This document shows, in pieces, positions 17,467 through 26,683 of a stretch of 64,000 nt of DNA. Source of the stretch: Endozoicomonas sp. SCSIO W0465 (GTDB lineage: Bacteria > Pseudomonadota > Gammaproteobacteria > Pseudomonadales > Endozoicomonadaceae). Where the stretch lies: positions 1,652,001 through 1,716,000 of the forward strand of contig NZ_CP092417.1 of the NCBI RefSeq assembly GCF_023716865.1, in the 5' to 3' direction. The first letter of the stretch is position 1, and every line of letters starts with the position of its first letter. Below the pieces are notes generated by a model that saw only the letters and a list, made by a program, of their open reading frames with translations, did no database searches and was not told the DNA's origin. Made by a program: the position numbers and the translations under genes.

Positions 17467-18611
17467 TGGCTAATCAGGATTTTGTTCGCCAGATTGATCT
17501 CCGTGGGTTTGGCCGCAGTCCGGGGTTGTCCGTGCGATGGCATATTGATTTTGTGCTGCTTGGTTTTTTGCTGTTACTCTGTGGCGCGGGACTCTTTATT
17601 CTTTACAGTGCGACCGGCAGGGATATGTCGGTTGTTATTCGACAAGCTACCTACCTGGGCATTAGTCTGACCGGAATGCTGATCGTGGCCCAAATTCCGC
17701 CGAGAATGCTGATGCAGTGGGCCAAGTGGTTTTATGTGGCAGGGGTACTGTTATTACTGGCTGTTCTGTTCGTGGGCGTACACTCCAAGGGTGCGCAGCG
17801 CTGGATTCAGCTGCCGGGCTTTCGGTTTCAGCCATCGGAAGTGATCAAATTGATTATGCCAATTACCATGGCAGCTTTTCTGGCCAGGCGCCCACTGCCC
17901 CCCTCTTTCAAAGATGTGATTTACTCATTGATTATTATTGCTGTTCCGGTGGTGCTCATTGCCAGGCAGCCTGACCTTGGTACGTCAATTTTGATTGGTT
18001 CTTCGGGTATGTTTGTTTTACTGCTGGCTGGTTTGCGCAAACGTTTCATATTCTCTGCAATCTGTCTTGCTGTACCTGCGATCTATGTGCTCTGGCAGTT
18101 CTTTATGTATGACTATCAGAAGCGGAGGGTACTGACATTTCTGAACCCGGAAAGTGACCCATGGGGAGCTGGCTGGAATATCATACAATCCACTATCGCC
18201 ATTGGTTCGGGTGGGGTTTATGGCAAGGGCTGGTTACAGGGAACGCAATCGCACCTTGATTTTCTGCCAGAGAGCCATACGGATTTTATCATTGCCGTAC
18301 TTGCGGAAGAGTTTGGTCTGATGGGGTGTCTGGTGCTTTTTGTCCTTTATACCCTGATTCTGGGGCGTGGAATATTCATCACCCTGAATGCCCAGACGCT
18401 CTTTGGTCGTTTATTGGCGGGTAGTATTACTCTGACGTTCTTCGTGTATATTTTTGTGAATATCGGGATGGTGAGTGGACTGCTGCCAGTCGTGGGTGTT
18501 CCACTGCCCATGGTTAGCCGGGGGGGGACTTCTTTGCTCACCCTGTTAGCGGGTTTTGGTCTCCTGATGTCGATACATACCCATCGCTCTTTCCTGGGAG
18601 TCTCCCGATAG
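17466..18611 (+). CDS. rodA: SEDS peptidoglycan glycosyltransferase RodA
   Basis: This polytopic SEDS polymerase extends glycan strands from lipid II with PBP2 as partner. The 381 residues show about ten hydrophobic segments, the GAQRWIQLPGFRFQPSE block, DLGTS with the catalytic-region aspartate, and the C-terminal VGVPLPMVSRGGTS signature. ATG overlaps the mrdA stop (TAATGG). Length is normal for the family (about 370-380). Confidence 0.96.
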   Translation: MANQDFVRQIDLRGFGRSPGLSVRWHIDFVLLGFLLLLCGAGLFILYSATGRDMSVVIRQATYLGISLTGMLIVAQIPPRMLMQWAKWFYVAGVLLLLAVLFVGVHSKGAQRWIQLPGFRFQPSEVIKLIMPITMAAFLARRPLPPSFKDVIYSLIIIAVPVVLIARQPDLGTSILIGSSGMFVLLLAGLRKRFIFSAICLAVPAIYVLWQFFMYDYQKRRVLTFLNPESDPWGAGWNIIQSTIAIGSGGVYGKGWLQGTQSHLDFLPESHTDFIIAVLAEEFGLMGCLVLFVLYTLILGRGIFITLNAQTLFGRLLAGSITLTFFVYIFVNIGMVSGLLPVVGVPLPMVSRGGTSLLTLLAGFGLLMSIHTHRSFLGVSR

Positions 18612-18741
18612 AATAGAGCTTTACCTTTCGACCATAGAATTCAAAGTCACTGTCGATTAATGTAGAAACAGGGTTGGGTATGTATTGTTATTGCTGTATT
18701 AGAGAATTGAGAGTTTGTTATTTTTGAAAAGGTACGGATGC

Positions 18742-19812
18742 ATGAAAAATTTTCCCGGGGTATTCCGTCGAGTGGTTCGTGGCGGCCTGCTGATGGCCGC
18801 CGTGGTTGCTACACCGGTTTCCTGTGTGCTGGCTCAGGAATATCATGACAGTGACTATCTGGGCCGGCAGGATGTTGATGCATTTATCGATGAGTTGGTA
18901 GCTGAGCATCGTTTTTCCCGGACAGAGCTTGAGCATATTCTGGCCAGGGCAGAGCGTTCTGAGCGAGCTCTGGAACTGATCAGCCGTCCTGCAGAAGGCA
19001 CTCTGGAGTGGAAAGACTATCGCAAGATATTTATCACGCCGGAAAGAATAGCGAAGGGGGTTAACTTCTGGGAAGAAAATGCAGAAACGCTTACACGTGT
19101 TGAACAGGAGCTGGGGGTTCCGGCCAATATTATTGTGGCCATTATTGGTGTAGAAACCTACTACGGTCGTCAGACCGGAGGCTTTAAAGTGCTGGATGCA
19201 CTCACGACCCTGGGGTTTGATTTTCCTCGAAGAGCTGAGTTTTTTCAAAAAGAGCTGAAAAACTTTCTGATACTGGCTCGTGAACAGAAGCTGGATGTTG
19301 ATGAACTGACCGGGTCCTATGCCGGAGCCATGGGCATTCCACAGTTTATGCCGTCCAGCTATCGTGCCTATGCTGTTGATTATACGGGAGATCAACAGGC
19401 AAATATCTGGTTAAGCGACGAAGACGCTATAGCCAGTGTTGCTAACTATCTGCAAAAACACGGTTGGAAATACGGCAGTGGTGTAGCAGTGCAGGCAAAG
19501 GTTTCAGGCCTTAAGCATGACCAGATAGTGTCATCGGGACTGAAACCGGATAAAAAAATGAGTCTGGTTCAGAAGGCGGGGTGGGCTGTTCCGAAAAGGG
19601 TACCACAATCAGCAAAAGTTCTGGCGATGCGGCATGAAGGCAGTGCCGGTGCTGAGTATTGGGTTGGGCTCCATAATTTTTATGTCATTACCCGCTATAA
19701 TCGTAGCCAAATGTATGCCCTTGCCGTTTATCAGCTGGCCAGCGAGGTGAAGGATAGTTACAACCAGTCTTTGGCGTTACAAAAGAAGTCCTCGCAAGGT
19801 AAGCAAGGTTGA
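18742..19812 (+). CDS. mltB: Lytic murein transglycosylase B
   Basis: MltB cleaves the MurNAc-GlcNAc bond to release 1,6-anhydro-muropeptides in the periplasm. ATG 18742 is chosen because the upstream TTG reading adds nine residues ahead of a clean basic/hydrophobic signal peptide, and AAAAGG lies upstream. The mature protein has IIGVETYYGRQTG (catalytic Glu) and GSYAGAMGIPQFMPSSYRAYAVDY. The cysteine in TPVSCVLAQ could be a lipobox, though a cut after VLA is also possible. It sits in the usual place between rodA and rlpA. Confidence 0.92.
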   Translation: MKNFPGVFRRVVRGGLLMAAVVATPVSCVLAQEYHDSDYLGRQDVDAFIDELVAEHRFSRTELEHILARAERSERALELISRPAEGTLEWKDYRKIFITPERIAKGVNFWEENAETLTRVEQELGVPANIIVAIIGVETYYGRQTGGFKVLDALTTLGFDFPRRAEFFQKELKNFLILAREQKLDVDELTGSYAGAMGIPQFMPSSYRAYAVDYTGDQQANIWLSDEDAIASVANYLQKHGWKYGSGVAVQAKVSGLKHDQIVSSGLKPDKKMSLVQKAGWAVPKRVPQSAKVLAMRHEGSAGAEYWVGLHNFYVITRYNRSQMYALAVYQLASEVKDSYNQSLALQKKSSQGKQG

Positions 19813-19922
19813 TTATTGTCTTGCTTGAGTTTACTGATCTTTTCAGAATGTTGAGAAGTAGGTTTGATCAATGGAAACGATCAGGAGCCTGTCTTTCAGG
19901 CTTGGTATCGCTGAGGACCATC

Positions 19923-20831
19923 ATGGCCATTAACACCCTGCTATTCAGACTGGTAGCTGCAGTCATGCTGTTTACCCTGGTTGGCTGTAGTAGTACACAA
20001 GTTCAGGATGGCCCACCAGCTGACTCTGTTGATGTCAGCACTATTCCTGACGCTATCCCATCGCCAATACAGGTTCCTCTGAAGAATACACCATACACCC
20101 TGGGCGGTATTCACTATCAGCCGATGGCGTCTGCCAATGGGTATGCTGAAAATGGCCAGGCCTCATGGTATGGCACCAAGTTTCATGGGAAGCAGACGGC
20201 GAACGGTGAAATCTATGACATGTTCAAGATGACGGCAGCCCATAAAACGTTGCCACTTCCCTCCTATGTCAAGGTAACTAATCTGGAGAACGGTCAGTCG
20301 GTGGTTGTGCGGGTAAATGACCGTGGGCCGTTTCATGGTGATCGACTGATCGATCTCTCCTATGTTGCCGCAAAAAAACTGGGTTTTGCTGATTCAGGGC
20401 TGGCGAATGTGGCAATAGAAGGGATTGACCCGGAGACCTTTGCCCGCTCTCCCGCCCATCAACGGGATGGTGATTTGCTCTACCTGCAACTGGCCGCCTT
20501 TAAAAACTACCATAATGCACAGCTCTTACGCAGAGATATCTTTTCGCGAGTTGGTGCTCAGGCGAAAGTTGTCAAGGGTGAAGCACCTGAATCACTTTAT
20601 CGGGTGCGGATTGGTCCGGTAGAAAGTCCCGATCATCTTGAGGAGTTGCTGGAGGGGTTAAGCTCTGCTGAGTTTGCATCGCCCTTCCTGGTTTATGAAA
20701 AGCCAGTTTATGAAAAGCCGGTTCATGAAAAGCCTGGCAATGAAAAGTCTTTCGGTGAAGGGGGATCTTCAGAAAAAGCTGTGACTGAAGTAGAGGCAGA
20801 ACAGCCTGAGCAGTTAGTTGGGGCCCCATAA
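19923..20831 (+). CDS. rlpA: RlpA septal lytic transglycosylase lipoprotein
   Basis: This is an outer-membrane lipoprotein that cleaves naked glycan strands. From ATG 19923 it begins with a lipoprotein signal peptide ending in LVGC. A double-psi beta-barrel follows (GQASWYGTKFHGKQTANGE through VRVNDRGPFHGDRLIDLS), then a SPOR domain (LYLQLAAFKN to YRVRIGPVE) that binds denuded peptidoglycan. The C-terminus carries four or so copies of a YEKP/HEKP/NEKS unit coded by a 15-bp tandem repeat at 20693-20750. The longer reading from 19809 would bury the signal peptide and overlap mltB, so I reject it. Confidence 0.92.
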   Translation: MAINTLLFRLVAAVMLFTLVGCSSTQVQDGPPADSVDVSTIPDAIPSPIQVPLKNTPYTLGGIHYQPMASANGYAENGQASWYGTKFHGKQTANGEIYDMFKMTAAHKTLPLPSYVKVTNLENGQSVVVRVNDRGPFHGDRLIDLSYVAAKKLGFADSGLANVAIEGIDPETFARSPAHQRDGDLLYLQLAAFKNYHNAQLLRRDIFSRVGAQAKVVKGEAPESLYRVRIGPVESPDHLEELLEGLSSAEFASPFLVYEKPVYEKPVHEKPGNEKSFGEGGSSEKAVTEVEAEQPEQLVGAP

Positions 20832-20862
20832 GATCTGGCGGATAGGCTGGATCAACTCTGGC

Positions 20863-21270
20863 CTATTCTCGATCAACCAGTATTTTCAACATACCTTTGA
20901 TTTCAGCGAGTTCACCCTCTACACGGGTTAAACGATCTTCCACACCGGTTAATCTTCCTGCAACATTGGTTAATTTCCCTTCTACACCTGTCAGGCGACC
21001 TTGAAAATCCGTCAGGTGACCATCGGTTTGTGTCTGCCACTGTTCCATACCGTTTATGCGCTGAATCAGAGCGGTCATTAATTCTTCAACATTGATCAGG
21101 CGCTCATTCATTCCACTGCTCTGGCGAGTGAGTTCGAAGACCGTTTGCCGTATAGTGACAATATCTTCACCCATTTCCGTCAGCTTGGCATTCTCTTTTG
21201 CGGCTGCTCGTGCTTTAGGCTCATTAATACCGAGTTCAATCAGACACTCGTACAAATCTTCATTTAACAT
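20863..21270 (-). CDS. Coiled-coil protein with V-E-x-L heptad repeats
   Basis: This roughly 135-residue protein is of unknown function. The N-terminus (MLNEDLYECLIELGINEPKA) is followed by a continuous coiled coil in which units such as GRLTGVEGKLTNVAGRLTGVE repeat every seven residues, ending LAEIKGMLKILVDRE. ATG 21270 is preferred over longer readings to 21588 because GGGAGTG precedes it and upstream residues lack pattern. It lies antiparallel between rlpA and dacA, within the segment that interrupts the usual gene order. Similar small heptad-repeat proteins are often annotated as DUF or apolipoprotein-like; no specific role can be assigned. Confidence 0.7.
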   Translation of the reverse strand: MLNEDLYECLIELGINEPKARAAAKENAKLTEMGEDIVTIRQTVFELTRQSSGMNERLINVEELMTALIQRINGMEQWQTQTDGHLTDFQGRLTGVEGKLTNVAGRLTGVEDRLTRVEGELAEIKGMLKILVDRE

Positions 21271-21538
21271 TGTGTCACTCCCGCTTCCCCATGTTTTATG
21301 AATCATAGAATTATTAATTACTGTTACGGTTGAAAGGCATTGCTGGCTCATAGTCGTGTATTCATAGGGTAAAAATAGAGGGCGTTTGGAAACCTTGCCA
21401 AGATAATTCATTGTCAGCTTCAGGCCTTTATAAATGGGGGGTATAGCAAATTTATATCTTTCCTGTTTTCTTGGGGGGCAGGTTTTTCGGTGCTTTGAGG
21501 TACAATTGTGGTCATAGATTTCTTTGCTATTAATACTG

Positions 21539-21709
21539 ATGAAAATTGTTAATTTGAAAGATCTGCCTTCATGCATCAAAACGCTCACGAGGTGGCATTA
21601 TATTGAGTGGGGGGCTTTATACCCCGGGAGTGGTTTGAATGACTTTCGAGCAGATATGGAAGCCTCGTTACTGGCGGACGTTATCCCTCAAACCTGGGTG
21701 CTTTCAGAG
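21539..21709 (+). pseudogene. GNAT acetyltransferase, N-terminal part (split by IS50-like element)
   Basis: The first 57 codons of a GNAT N-acetyltransferase run up to the IS at 21710, ending in PQTWVLSE. Joined to 23218-23499 after removing the IS and one 10-bp duplication, the frame is continuous. Family members transfer acetyl groups from acetyl-CoA to amines; the substrate here is unknown. Confidence 0.75.
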
Positions 21710-23207
21710 CTGTCTCTTGATCACAAATAGCTACCTTGTTCTATCATTTCTCACTGATAAAACAGGTCATGCTTCCACTTTCTCCTAAACCATGGTCAGA
21801 ACTAACTTTTGGATGTGCTGATTTGGGTGATACTCGACGTACAAAACGACTTGTCAAAGTTGCTGCCGAGCTTTCAGCTCATACCGGTAATTCTTTGTCA
21901 TCTTCATGCGAAGGTTATACCGCACTGGTAACTGGAGCTTACCGGCTGATTGAGAATGAGGCCGTAAAGCCTGAAGCAATAGCTGAGGCAGGCTTTCAGG
22001 CAACTGCCAAAATAGCGAGACAGTCTCGCCTACTTCTGGCTCTCGAAGATACAACAACCCTGGGTTATAAACATGCTGTCAGATCCGAGCTTGGTGATCT
22101 TGGAGGTCCTGAAGGCTCTAAAACCAGAGGATTCCACGTCCACTCTGTCTTCTTGGTTGATGCGGATACAGAGCGAAGCATTGGGCTTATTGATCAAGAA
22201 CGATGGGTTAGAGAGGACGTTCAGCGGGGGAAAAAGAACCAACGTCGTCAGCTACCTTACGAGGGAAAGGAAAGCTTTAAGTGGCAAAGAGCCTCTGAAA
22301 ACACAGAACAAAGGATGGGGGGTAAAATGCCTGACATCATCAGTGTTTGCGACCGGGAGGCGGATATATACGAATATATGCACTACAAACTGGATAACCG
22401 ACAGCGGTTTGTTGTAAGAGCTACACAAAACAGAATCCTGGTGGATGGCGAACTCTTATTATTTGATTCCTTAGCTCAGACTGAAGTGTTGGGGAAATAT
22501 ACGATAGTGGTTCCTCAAAAAGGAGGTAGAAAGAAGCGAAAGGCAACGCTGCAGGTCAAAAGAAAGAAGATGACAATACAGGCGCCGCAAAGGCCAGGCG
22601 GCAGGCCGGAACCGGTAACTATGAATATTGTGTCGGCTGAAGAGATTGGCAATGACTCCGAAGACCGTTTGCACTGGGTACTATTGACAACTGAAGATAT
22701 TGAAACATTCGAAGACTGTCGCTCTATCATTCGATTTTACGAGCTCCGATGGCGAATAGAAGAGTTCCATAAGGCTTGGAAATCGGGAGCAGGAGTAGAA
22801 AGGCTTCGTCTGCAATCTCCGGATAACATTGAACGACTTGCGGTCATATTAATGTTTGTCGCTGTCAGACTAATGCAAATCCGTGAAGCATTAATGTTAC
22901 CGAATGACAGGCAGCACAAAGACAGAAAGCTTTGGAGTGAAAAAACACTCGCGAATGAGGTGGTCAGTGATGATGAATGGCAGGTTCTCTGGCTAACCTA
23001 TGAAAAAAAAGCGTTGCCCGATAAGCCGCCAACAGTCACTTGGCTGCTTCAAACGATTGCTCGGCTTGGTGGTTGGGGTGATTCAAAGCATACAGGGCAG
23101 CCCGGCTGGTTAGTGGTATGGGAAGGCTGGGCGAAATTGCAGGATCGGGTAAAAACCTGGCAGATAGCCCGGCAGTTCAGCGCTGGAGAGATGTGATCAA
23201 GAGTCAG
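21710..23207 (+). mobile_element. IS50-like IS4-family insertion sequence with target duplication
   Basis: The 1498-bp element has ends CTGTCTCTTGATCACA (left) and, inverted, CTGACTCTTGATCACA (right), strikingly like the inside and outside ends of Tn5/IS50. The 10-bp sequence GCTTTCAGAG flanks both sides (21700-21709 and 23208-23217), so the insertion is unmodified since it occurred. It disrupts a GNAT gene. Confidence 0.92.
21769..23196 (+). CDS. IS50/Tn5-like transposase
   Basis: The 475-residue cut-and-paste transposase shows a DNA-binding N-terminus (WSELTFGCADLGDTRRTKRLVKVA), first catalytic Asp in ALEDTTTLGY, second in SVCDREADIYEY, and the YREK block YELRWRIEEFHKAWK with the catalytic Glu. 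ATG 21769 matches the Tn5-type start; the frame upstream has no support. Length (475 against 476 for Tn5) and intact motifs suggest activity. Confidence 0.93.
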   Translation: MLPLSPKPWSELTFGCADLGDTRRTKRLVKVAAELSAHTGNSLSSSCEGYTALVTGAYRLIENEAVKPEAIAEAGFQATAKIARQSRLLLALEDTTTLGYKHAVRSELGDLGGPEGSKTRGFHVHSVFLVDADTERSIGLIDQERWVREDVQRGKKNQRRQLPYEGKESFKWQRASENTEQRMGGKMPDIISVCDREADIYEYMHYKLDNRQRFVVRATQNRILVDGELLLFDSLAQTEVLGKYTIVVPQKGGRKKRKATLQVKRKKMTIQAPQRPGGRPEPVTMNIVSAEEIGNDSEDRLHWVLLTTEDIETFEDCRSIIRFYELRWRIEEFHKAWKSGAGVERLRLQSPDNIERLAVILMFVAVRLMQIREALMLPNDRQHKDRKLWSEKTLANEVVSDDEWQVLWLTYEKKALPDKPPTVTWLLQTIARLGGWGDSKHTGQPGWLVVWEGWAKLQDRVKTWQIARQFSAGEM

Positions 23208-23499
23208 GCTTTCAGAGGGGGGGCGTGTTTGGGGGTCCGTAAGTATTCTCAAAGAGGATCTGCCAAACTATCCGGAGCTTTCACCATGGCTGGCCAATGT
23301 CTATGTTGAGCCATCCAGGCGAGGGCAGGGCTATGGTCAGCAGCTGGTAAAGGTGGCAATGGGATATGCACAGCAGCAGAACTTGGGGCCGCTATTCCTG
23401 TATACTCCGGATCAGGTCAGTTTTTATGAGAAGTTGGGTTGGCGCACGTTTAATGACGATATCTATCTTGGGAAAAAAATATTTCTCATGAGTATATAG
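23208..23499 (+). pseudogene. GNAT acetyltransferase, C-terminal part
   Basis: The rest of the split acetyltransferase includes the acetyl-CoA binding loop RRGQGYGQQLVKV and the terminal helix-strand FYEKLGWRTF. After the duplicated GCTTTCAGAG it reads on in frame as GGRVWGSVSILKEDLP. Without its N-terminus and promoter it is probably not expressed. Confidence 0.75.
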
Positions 23500-23587
23500 T
23501 CATACTACATGCTTACTCGCTTCTGACTTGACGGAAGATCTGCTGTGCTCAACGATGAATTATTATCAGTCGTTGTAAGTCGCAGTT

Positions 23588-25019
23588 CTTAAGGTAGACA
23601 TTAAGCCCCACCCACCGCACAAAGGCCTAATCTTGTACGCCCTGAACAACCATCCCGTGCAGGGTGTTCTCGTTTCGCATTATTTCCCCAGAAGTCCAGT
23701 AGCTTTTTAATGCATGAGACCAATGACTTTCCTGCATTCATCAACGATGAAATCACATTACCAAACAGGTGAGTCCCACTTTTCATCACCTTGTGCGTCG
23801 AGATTTCCTCAATGCTCCCACTTTCACAGAGGTTCGCCTGTGCAGCATGGGCAAGGTACCTTTTCAACGTCACAACCACAAAGGACATCAGAATCAGGCT
23901 AAACACCAGTGTCGCTGATTTGGTGTTAAAACGATGCCACCCTGAATAGGATTTGATCTCTTTGAAAATCAGCTCTATCTGCCACCGTAGACGATAGGCC
24001 TGGAGCACATCACTCAAGGTGAACTCCACCCGGTTCAGGTTGGTCACAACGAAAACCCACTTCTGTTTTTTGTCATTCCAGCGGACAACCAAGCGGAATG
24101 GCCAGGCTTTGAATCCCGGCCATTCTACATCCAGGTCGAGGCACTGGTCTTTGGGGAAGCCAGACAGTACATCCTTCAGTTTTTGTCCTTTGTAGCGATT
24201 GAGATTCTTGCCATCCTCCCGTACCGCGCTGAGTATCGTCGGGTTGATACTCTGAGGTGCCTTGCAGATAAAAGAACCCTCCCTGTCATCAATAGCGGCA
24301 AAGAGTTCCAGCTCAAAATAACCGGCATCCATTAGCATCAGGATATAGGCCATGGATGTTGGCAGTGGTGGCAGACAGTCTCTTTCTGAACGGGTATCTT
24401 CAGTCAGCTGCACCCGCACCAGGTTGTTGGTGAGAAGATCCATTGTCGTATGAAGCTCGACGGCAGCAGGACTGACCGTTGAGAACCTGCCGGGAAATGC
24501 TTCTTTCAGGGCATCATAGACAGCTTGTGACGAACCGTCCTGAATCAGAATGTGCTCAAACTCTGAAAATGGACTGTCTTCATCAAACGCCATGACTTTG
24601 CGGGAAAATATTTCCAGACACTGCACCCATAGCCACAGGATAAGAGTAGGCAGCGCGTCCTTTTTAGCTTGATTTGTCCAAGAACGATAAGAGACATTCA
24701 GCCCCGTCAACTCGTTAAATTTACGGTGTAGATCCGCCTGGGTATCGCAGTTTCCATCACCAGCGAGGGCATCGATCAGTGAGAGGATAAAATCCAAAGG
24801 ACGGATATCTCGCTGTCGTATAGTAAAACCAAGCTGTTCCGCCATACTTAGGAGTTCTGACCGGTCGAAACAGGTCAACAGTTTTTTTCAACTAATCTAC
24901 TATTTGCAGTACTCATCTTGTTCAGCCATTGATAATGGTTTCGAAGCTTTATTGTGGCTGTTCAAGGTGGGTTCTGCCGCCGGAAACGAACCTTTTTTGA
25001 GCTTAATGTCTACCCTAAG
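23588..25019 (-). mobile_element. Complete IS4-family element with 10-bp target duplication
   Basis: The 1432-bp element has inverted repeats CTTAAGGTAGACATTAAGC and, at the other end, CTTAGGGTAGACATTAAGC. The direct repeat AGTCGCAGTT lies at 23578-23587 and 25020-25029. It inserted 71 bases upstream of the dacA start codon. A truncated relative is at 5131. Confidence 0.93.
23601..24878 (-). CDS. IS4-family transposase
   Basis: The 425-residue transposase has an IS4-type N-terminal region, IQDGSSQAVYD (first Asp), LMDAGYFELELF (second Asp) and YRLRWQIELIFKEIK (YREK with catalytic Glu). The ORF is intact. The reading may begin at Met 12 (MAEQLGF) rather than Met 1. It is transcribed away from dacA. 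Confidence 0.92.
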   Translation of the reverse strand: MTCFDRSELLSMAEQLGFTIRQRDIRPLDFILSLIDALAGDGNCDTQADLHRKFNELTGLNVSYRSWTNQAKKDALPTLILWLWVQCLEIFSRKVMAFDEDSPFSEFEHILIQDGSSQAVYDALKEAFPGRFSTVSPAAVELHTTMDLLTNNLVRVQLTEDTRSERDCLPPLPTSMAYILMLMDAGYFELELFAAIDDREGSFICKAPQSINPTILSAVREDGKNLNRYKGQKLKDVLSGFPKDQCLDLDVEWPGFKAWPFRLVVRWNDKKQKWVFVVTNLNRVEFTLSDVLQAYRLRWQIELIFKEIKSYSGWHRFNTKSATLVFSLILMSFVVVTLKRYLAHAAQANLCESGSIEEISTHKVMKSGTHLFGNVISSLMNAGKSLVSCIKKLLDFWGNNAKREHPARDGCSGRTRLGLCAVGGA

Positions 25020-25027
25020 AGTCGCAG

Positions 25028-25056
25028 TTAACCTCTAAAGACTTGAATATTATAAT
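25028..25056 (+). promoter_or_regulatory. Likely sigma-70 promoter of dacA
   Basis: TTAACC (-35, 4 of 6) is spaced 17 bases from a perfect TATAAT (-10, 25051-25056), giving a start near 25063, ahead of ATG 25091. The first two bases of the -35 are the end of the IS4 target duplication, so the insertion preserved this promoter. Confidence 0.55.
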
Positions 25057-25090
25057 GATGGAAATCCATATACCCAGAGCATTTTCCTGC

Positions 25091-26302
25091 ATGAGCAAAA
25101 GAATGTTATCTTCCCTTCACCAGCTGGTAGCCCGGCGCTTGCTGGGAGTGTTGACCGTGGCTGGTCTGGTTTTCGCAGGCCAGGCCAGTGCTTATGGACA
25201 GATTCCCTCGCCACCGGAAGTGTCCCTGAAAAGTTATATCCTGATGGACGCCGGCAGTGGCGAAGTGCTTGCCTCACAGAATCCCGATGACCCCATGCAC
25301 CCAGCCAGTCTGACCAAGATGATGACTGCTTACCTGGCTGAAATGGAAATGGCAGCAGGCAACATCAACCGTGATGACAAGGTTCTGGTCAGTGAAAAAG
25401 CATGGAGCCTGGGCGGTTCCACGATGTTTATTGAAGTTGGGGAACGGGTAGCGGTTGAAGAACTGCTGAAAGGTATCATCATTGTTTCTGGTAATGATGC
25501 CAGCGTTGCTGTTGCTGAACATATCGCCGGCAGCGAGGGCGCGTTTGCCCAGTTGATGACCAGCACCGCCCAGCGTCTGGGTATGAAAAACACACTGTTC
25601 CAGAATGCTTCCGGCTGGCCTGCAGATGACCATTACTCCACAGCCCGAGACCTGGCCATTCTTGGCAAGCATATCGTTCAGGACTATCCGGAATACTACG
25701 GCTGGTATGCTGAGAAGTATTATCAGTATGGCGTGGATAAAAAAACCGGCAAACCCCTGCGTCGTCAGGCAAACCGCAATCGTCTGCTCTGGACCAACCC
25801 CTATGTGGATGGTCTGAAGACCGGGCATATTGAAGATACCGGCTACCATCTGGCGGTCACCTCTGAGCGTGATGATCGCCGTCTGATTGCTGTGCTGTTG
25901 GGCTCCAGGAGTGAGAAACAGCGTGCTGATGATGCCCAGAAACTGCTAACCTATGGTTTCCGTTTCTTTGAAAACGTGGACGTGAAAAAAGGTGGCGAGC
26001 CGCTACAAACGGTCAAGGTCTGGAAAGGGGATATCAGTGAAATTACCGCTGGCATCACTGAGGACCTGATTGTTACCGTGCCCCGAGGCACGGGTAAGAA
26101 TCTGACCGCCTCTCTGACTATCGATCCAAAGCTTGAAGCGCCTATAGAGCAAGGCCAGACCATTGGTTCAGTAAAGGTTATGCTGGACGATGAACTGGTT
26201 CGTGAAGTGCCGCTGGTTGCCCAGCAGGCTGTTGAGCCCGGAGGTTTCTTCAAGCGTATCTGGGATAGTATTATCTTGTTCTTTACCGGACTGTTTTCTT
26301 AA
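25091..26302 (+). CDS. dacA: D-alanyl-D-alanine carboxypeptidase (PBP5/6)
   Basis: This low-molecular-weight PBP removes the terminal D-Ala from peptidoglycan pentapeptides. From ATG 25091 it has a Sec signal peptide (LLGVLTVAGLVFAGQASA), then the active-site SLTK, SGND and KTG (GLKTGHI) motifs, a C-terminal beta domain, and a final amphipathic helix (FFKRIWDSIILFFTGLFS) that anchors it to the inner membrane. The 25091 start is preferred because the -10 box lies over the upstream in-frame ATGs. It precedes ybeD-lipB-lipA as in E. coli. Confidence 0.95.
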   Translation: MSKRMLSSLHQLVARRLLGVLTVAGLVFAGQASAYGQIPSPPEVSLKSYILMDAGSGEVLASQNPDDPMHPASLTKMMTAYLAEMEMAAGNINRDDKVLVSEKAWSLGGSTMFIEVGERVAVEELLKGIIIVSGNDASVAVAEHIAGSEGAFAQLMTSTAQRLGMKNTLFQNASGWPADDHYSTARDLAILGKHIVQDYPEYYGWYAEKYYQYGVDKKTGKPLRRQANRNRLLWTNPYVDGLKTGHIEDTGYHLAVTSERDDRRLIAVLLGSRSEKQRADDAQKLLTYGFRFFENVDVKKGGEPLQTVKVWKGDISEITAGITEDLIVTVPRGTGKNLTASLTIDPKLEAPIEQGQTIGSVKVMLDDELVREVPLVAQQAVEPGGFFKRIWDSIILFFTGLFS

Positions 26303-26410
26303 GCCTTCTGCTTTGGCAGCCTCCTGGATTGAGATAAGGATAAACAGTGCTGTATTTCCGAAAGGGTGCAGCGCTTTTTACTATTTACAGTCCGACAATG
26401 ATGTAGGTAG

Positions 26411-26683
26411 ATGGTTATGCAAGAGCCACAAGCCCCCAAAATTGAATTCCCCTGTGATTACCCTATTCGTATCGTAGGGCACTCCGCTCCCGATTATAAA
26501 GATTTTGTTCTGAGGGTGGTGGCAAAACACGCACCGGACTTCGATGGCCATGCAAAGATGAAAACCAGTCGCAATGGCAAGTACATGTCAGCGACAGTGG
26601 TGATTCATGCCACTGGCGAACCGCAATTGCAGGCACTTTTTGAAGATTTGAAAGCCAGTGGCCGTATTCAGATGGTCTTGTAA
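26411..26683 (+). CDS. ybeD: DUF493 protein YbeD
   Basis: This 90-residue ACT-like alpha/beta protein is conserved between dacA and lipB. Recognisable parts are IEFPCDYPIRIVGH, SRNGKYMSATVVIHA and the end LKASGRIQMVL. No enzymatic activity is established for the family. It ends with TAATGG, sharing a base with the lipB start, so expression is coupled to lipoate synthesis. Confidence 0.92.
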   Translation: MVMQEPQAPKIEFPCDYPIRIVGHSAPDYKDFVLRVVAKHAPDFDGHAKMKTSRNGKYMSATVVIHATGEPQLQALFEDLKASGRIQMVL

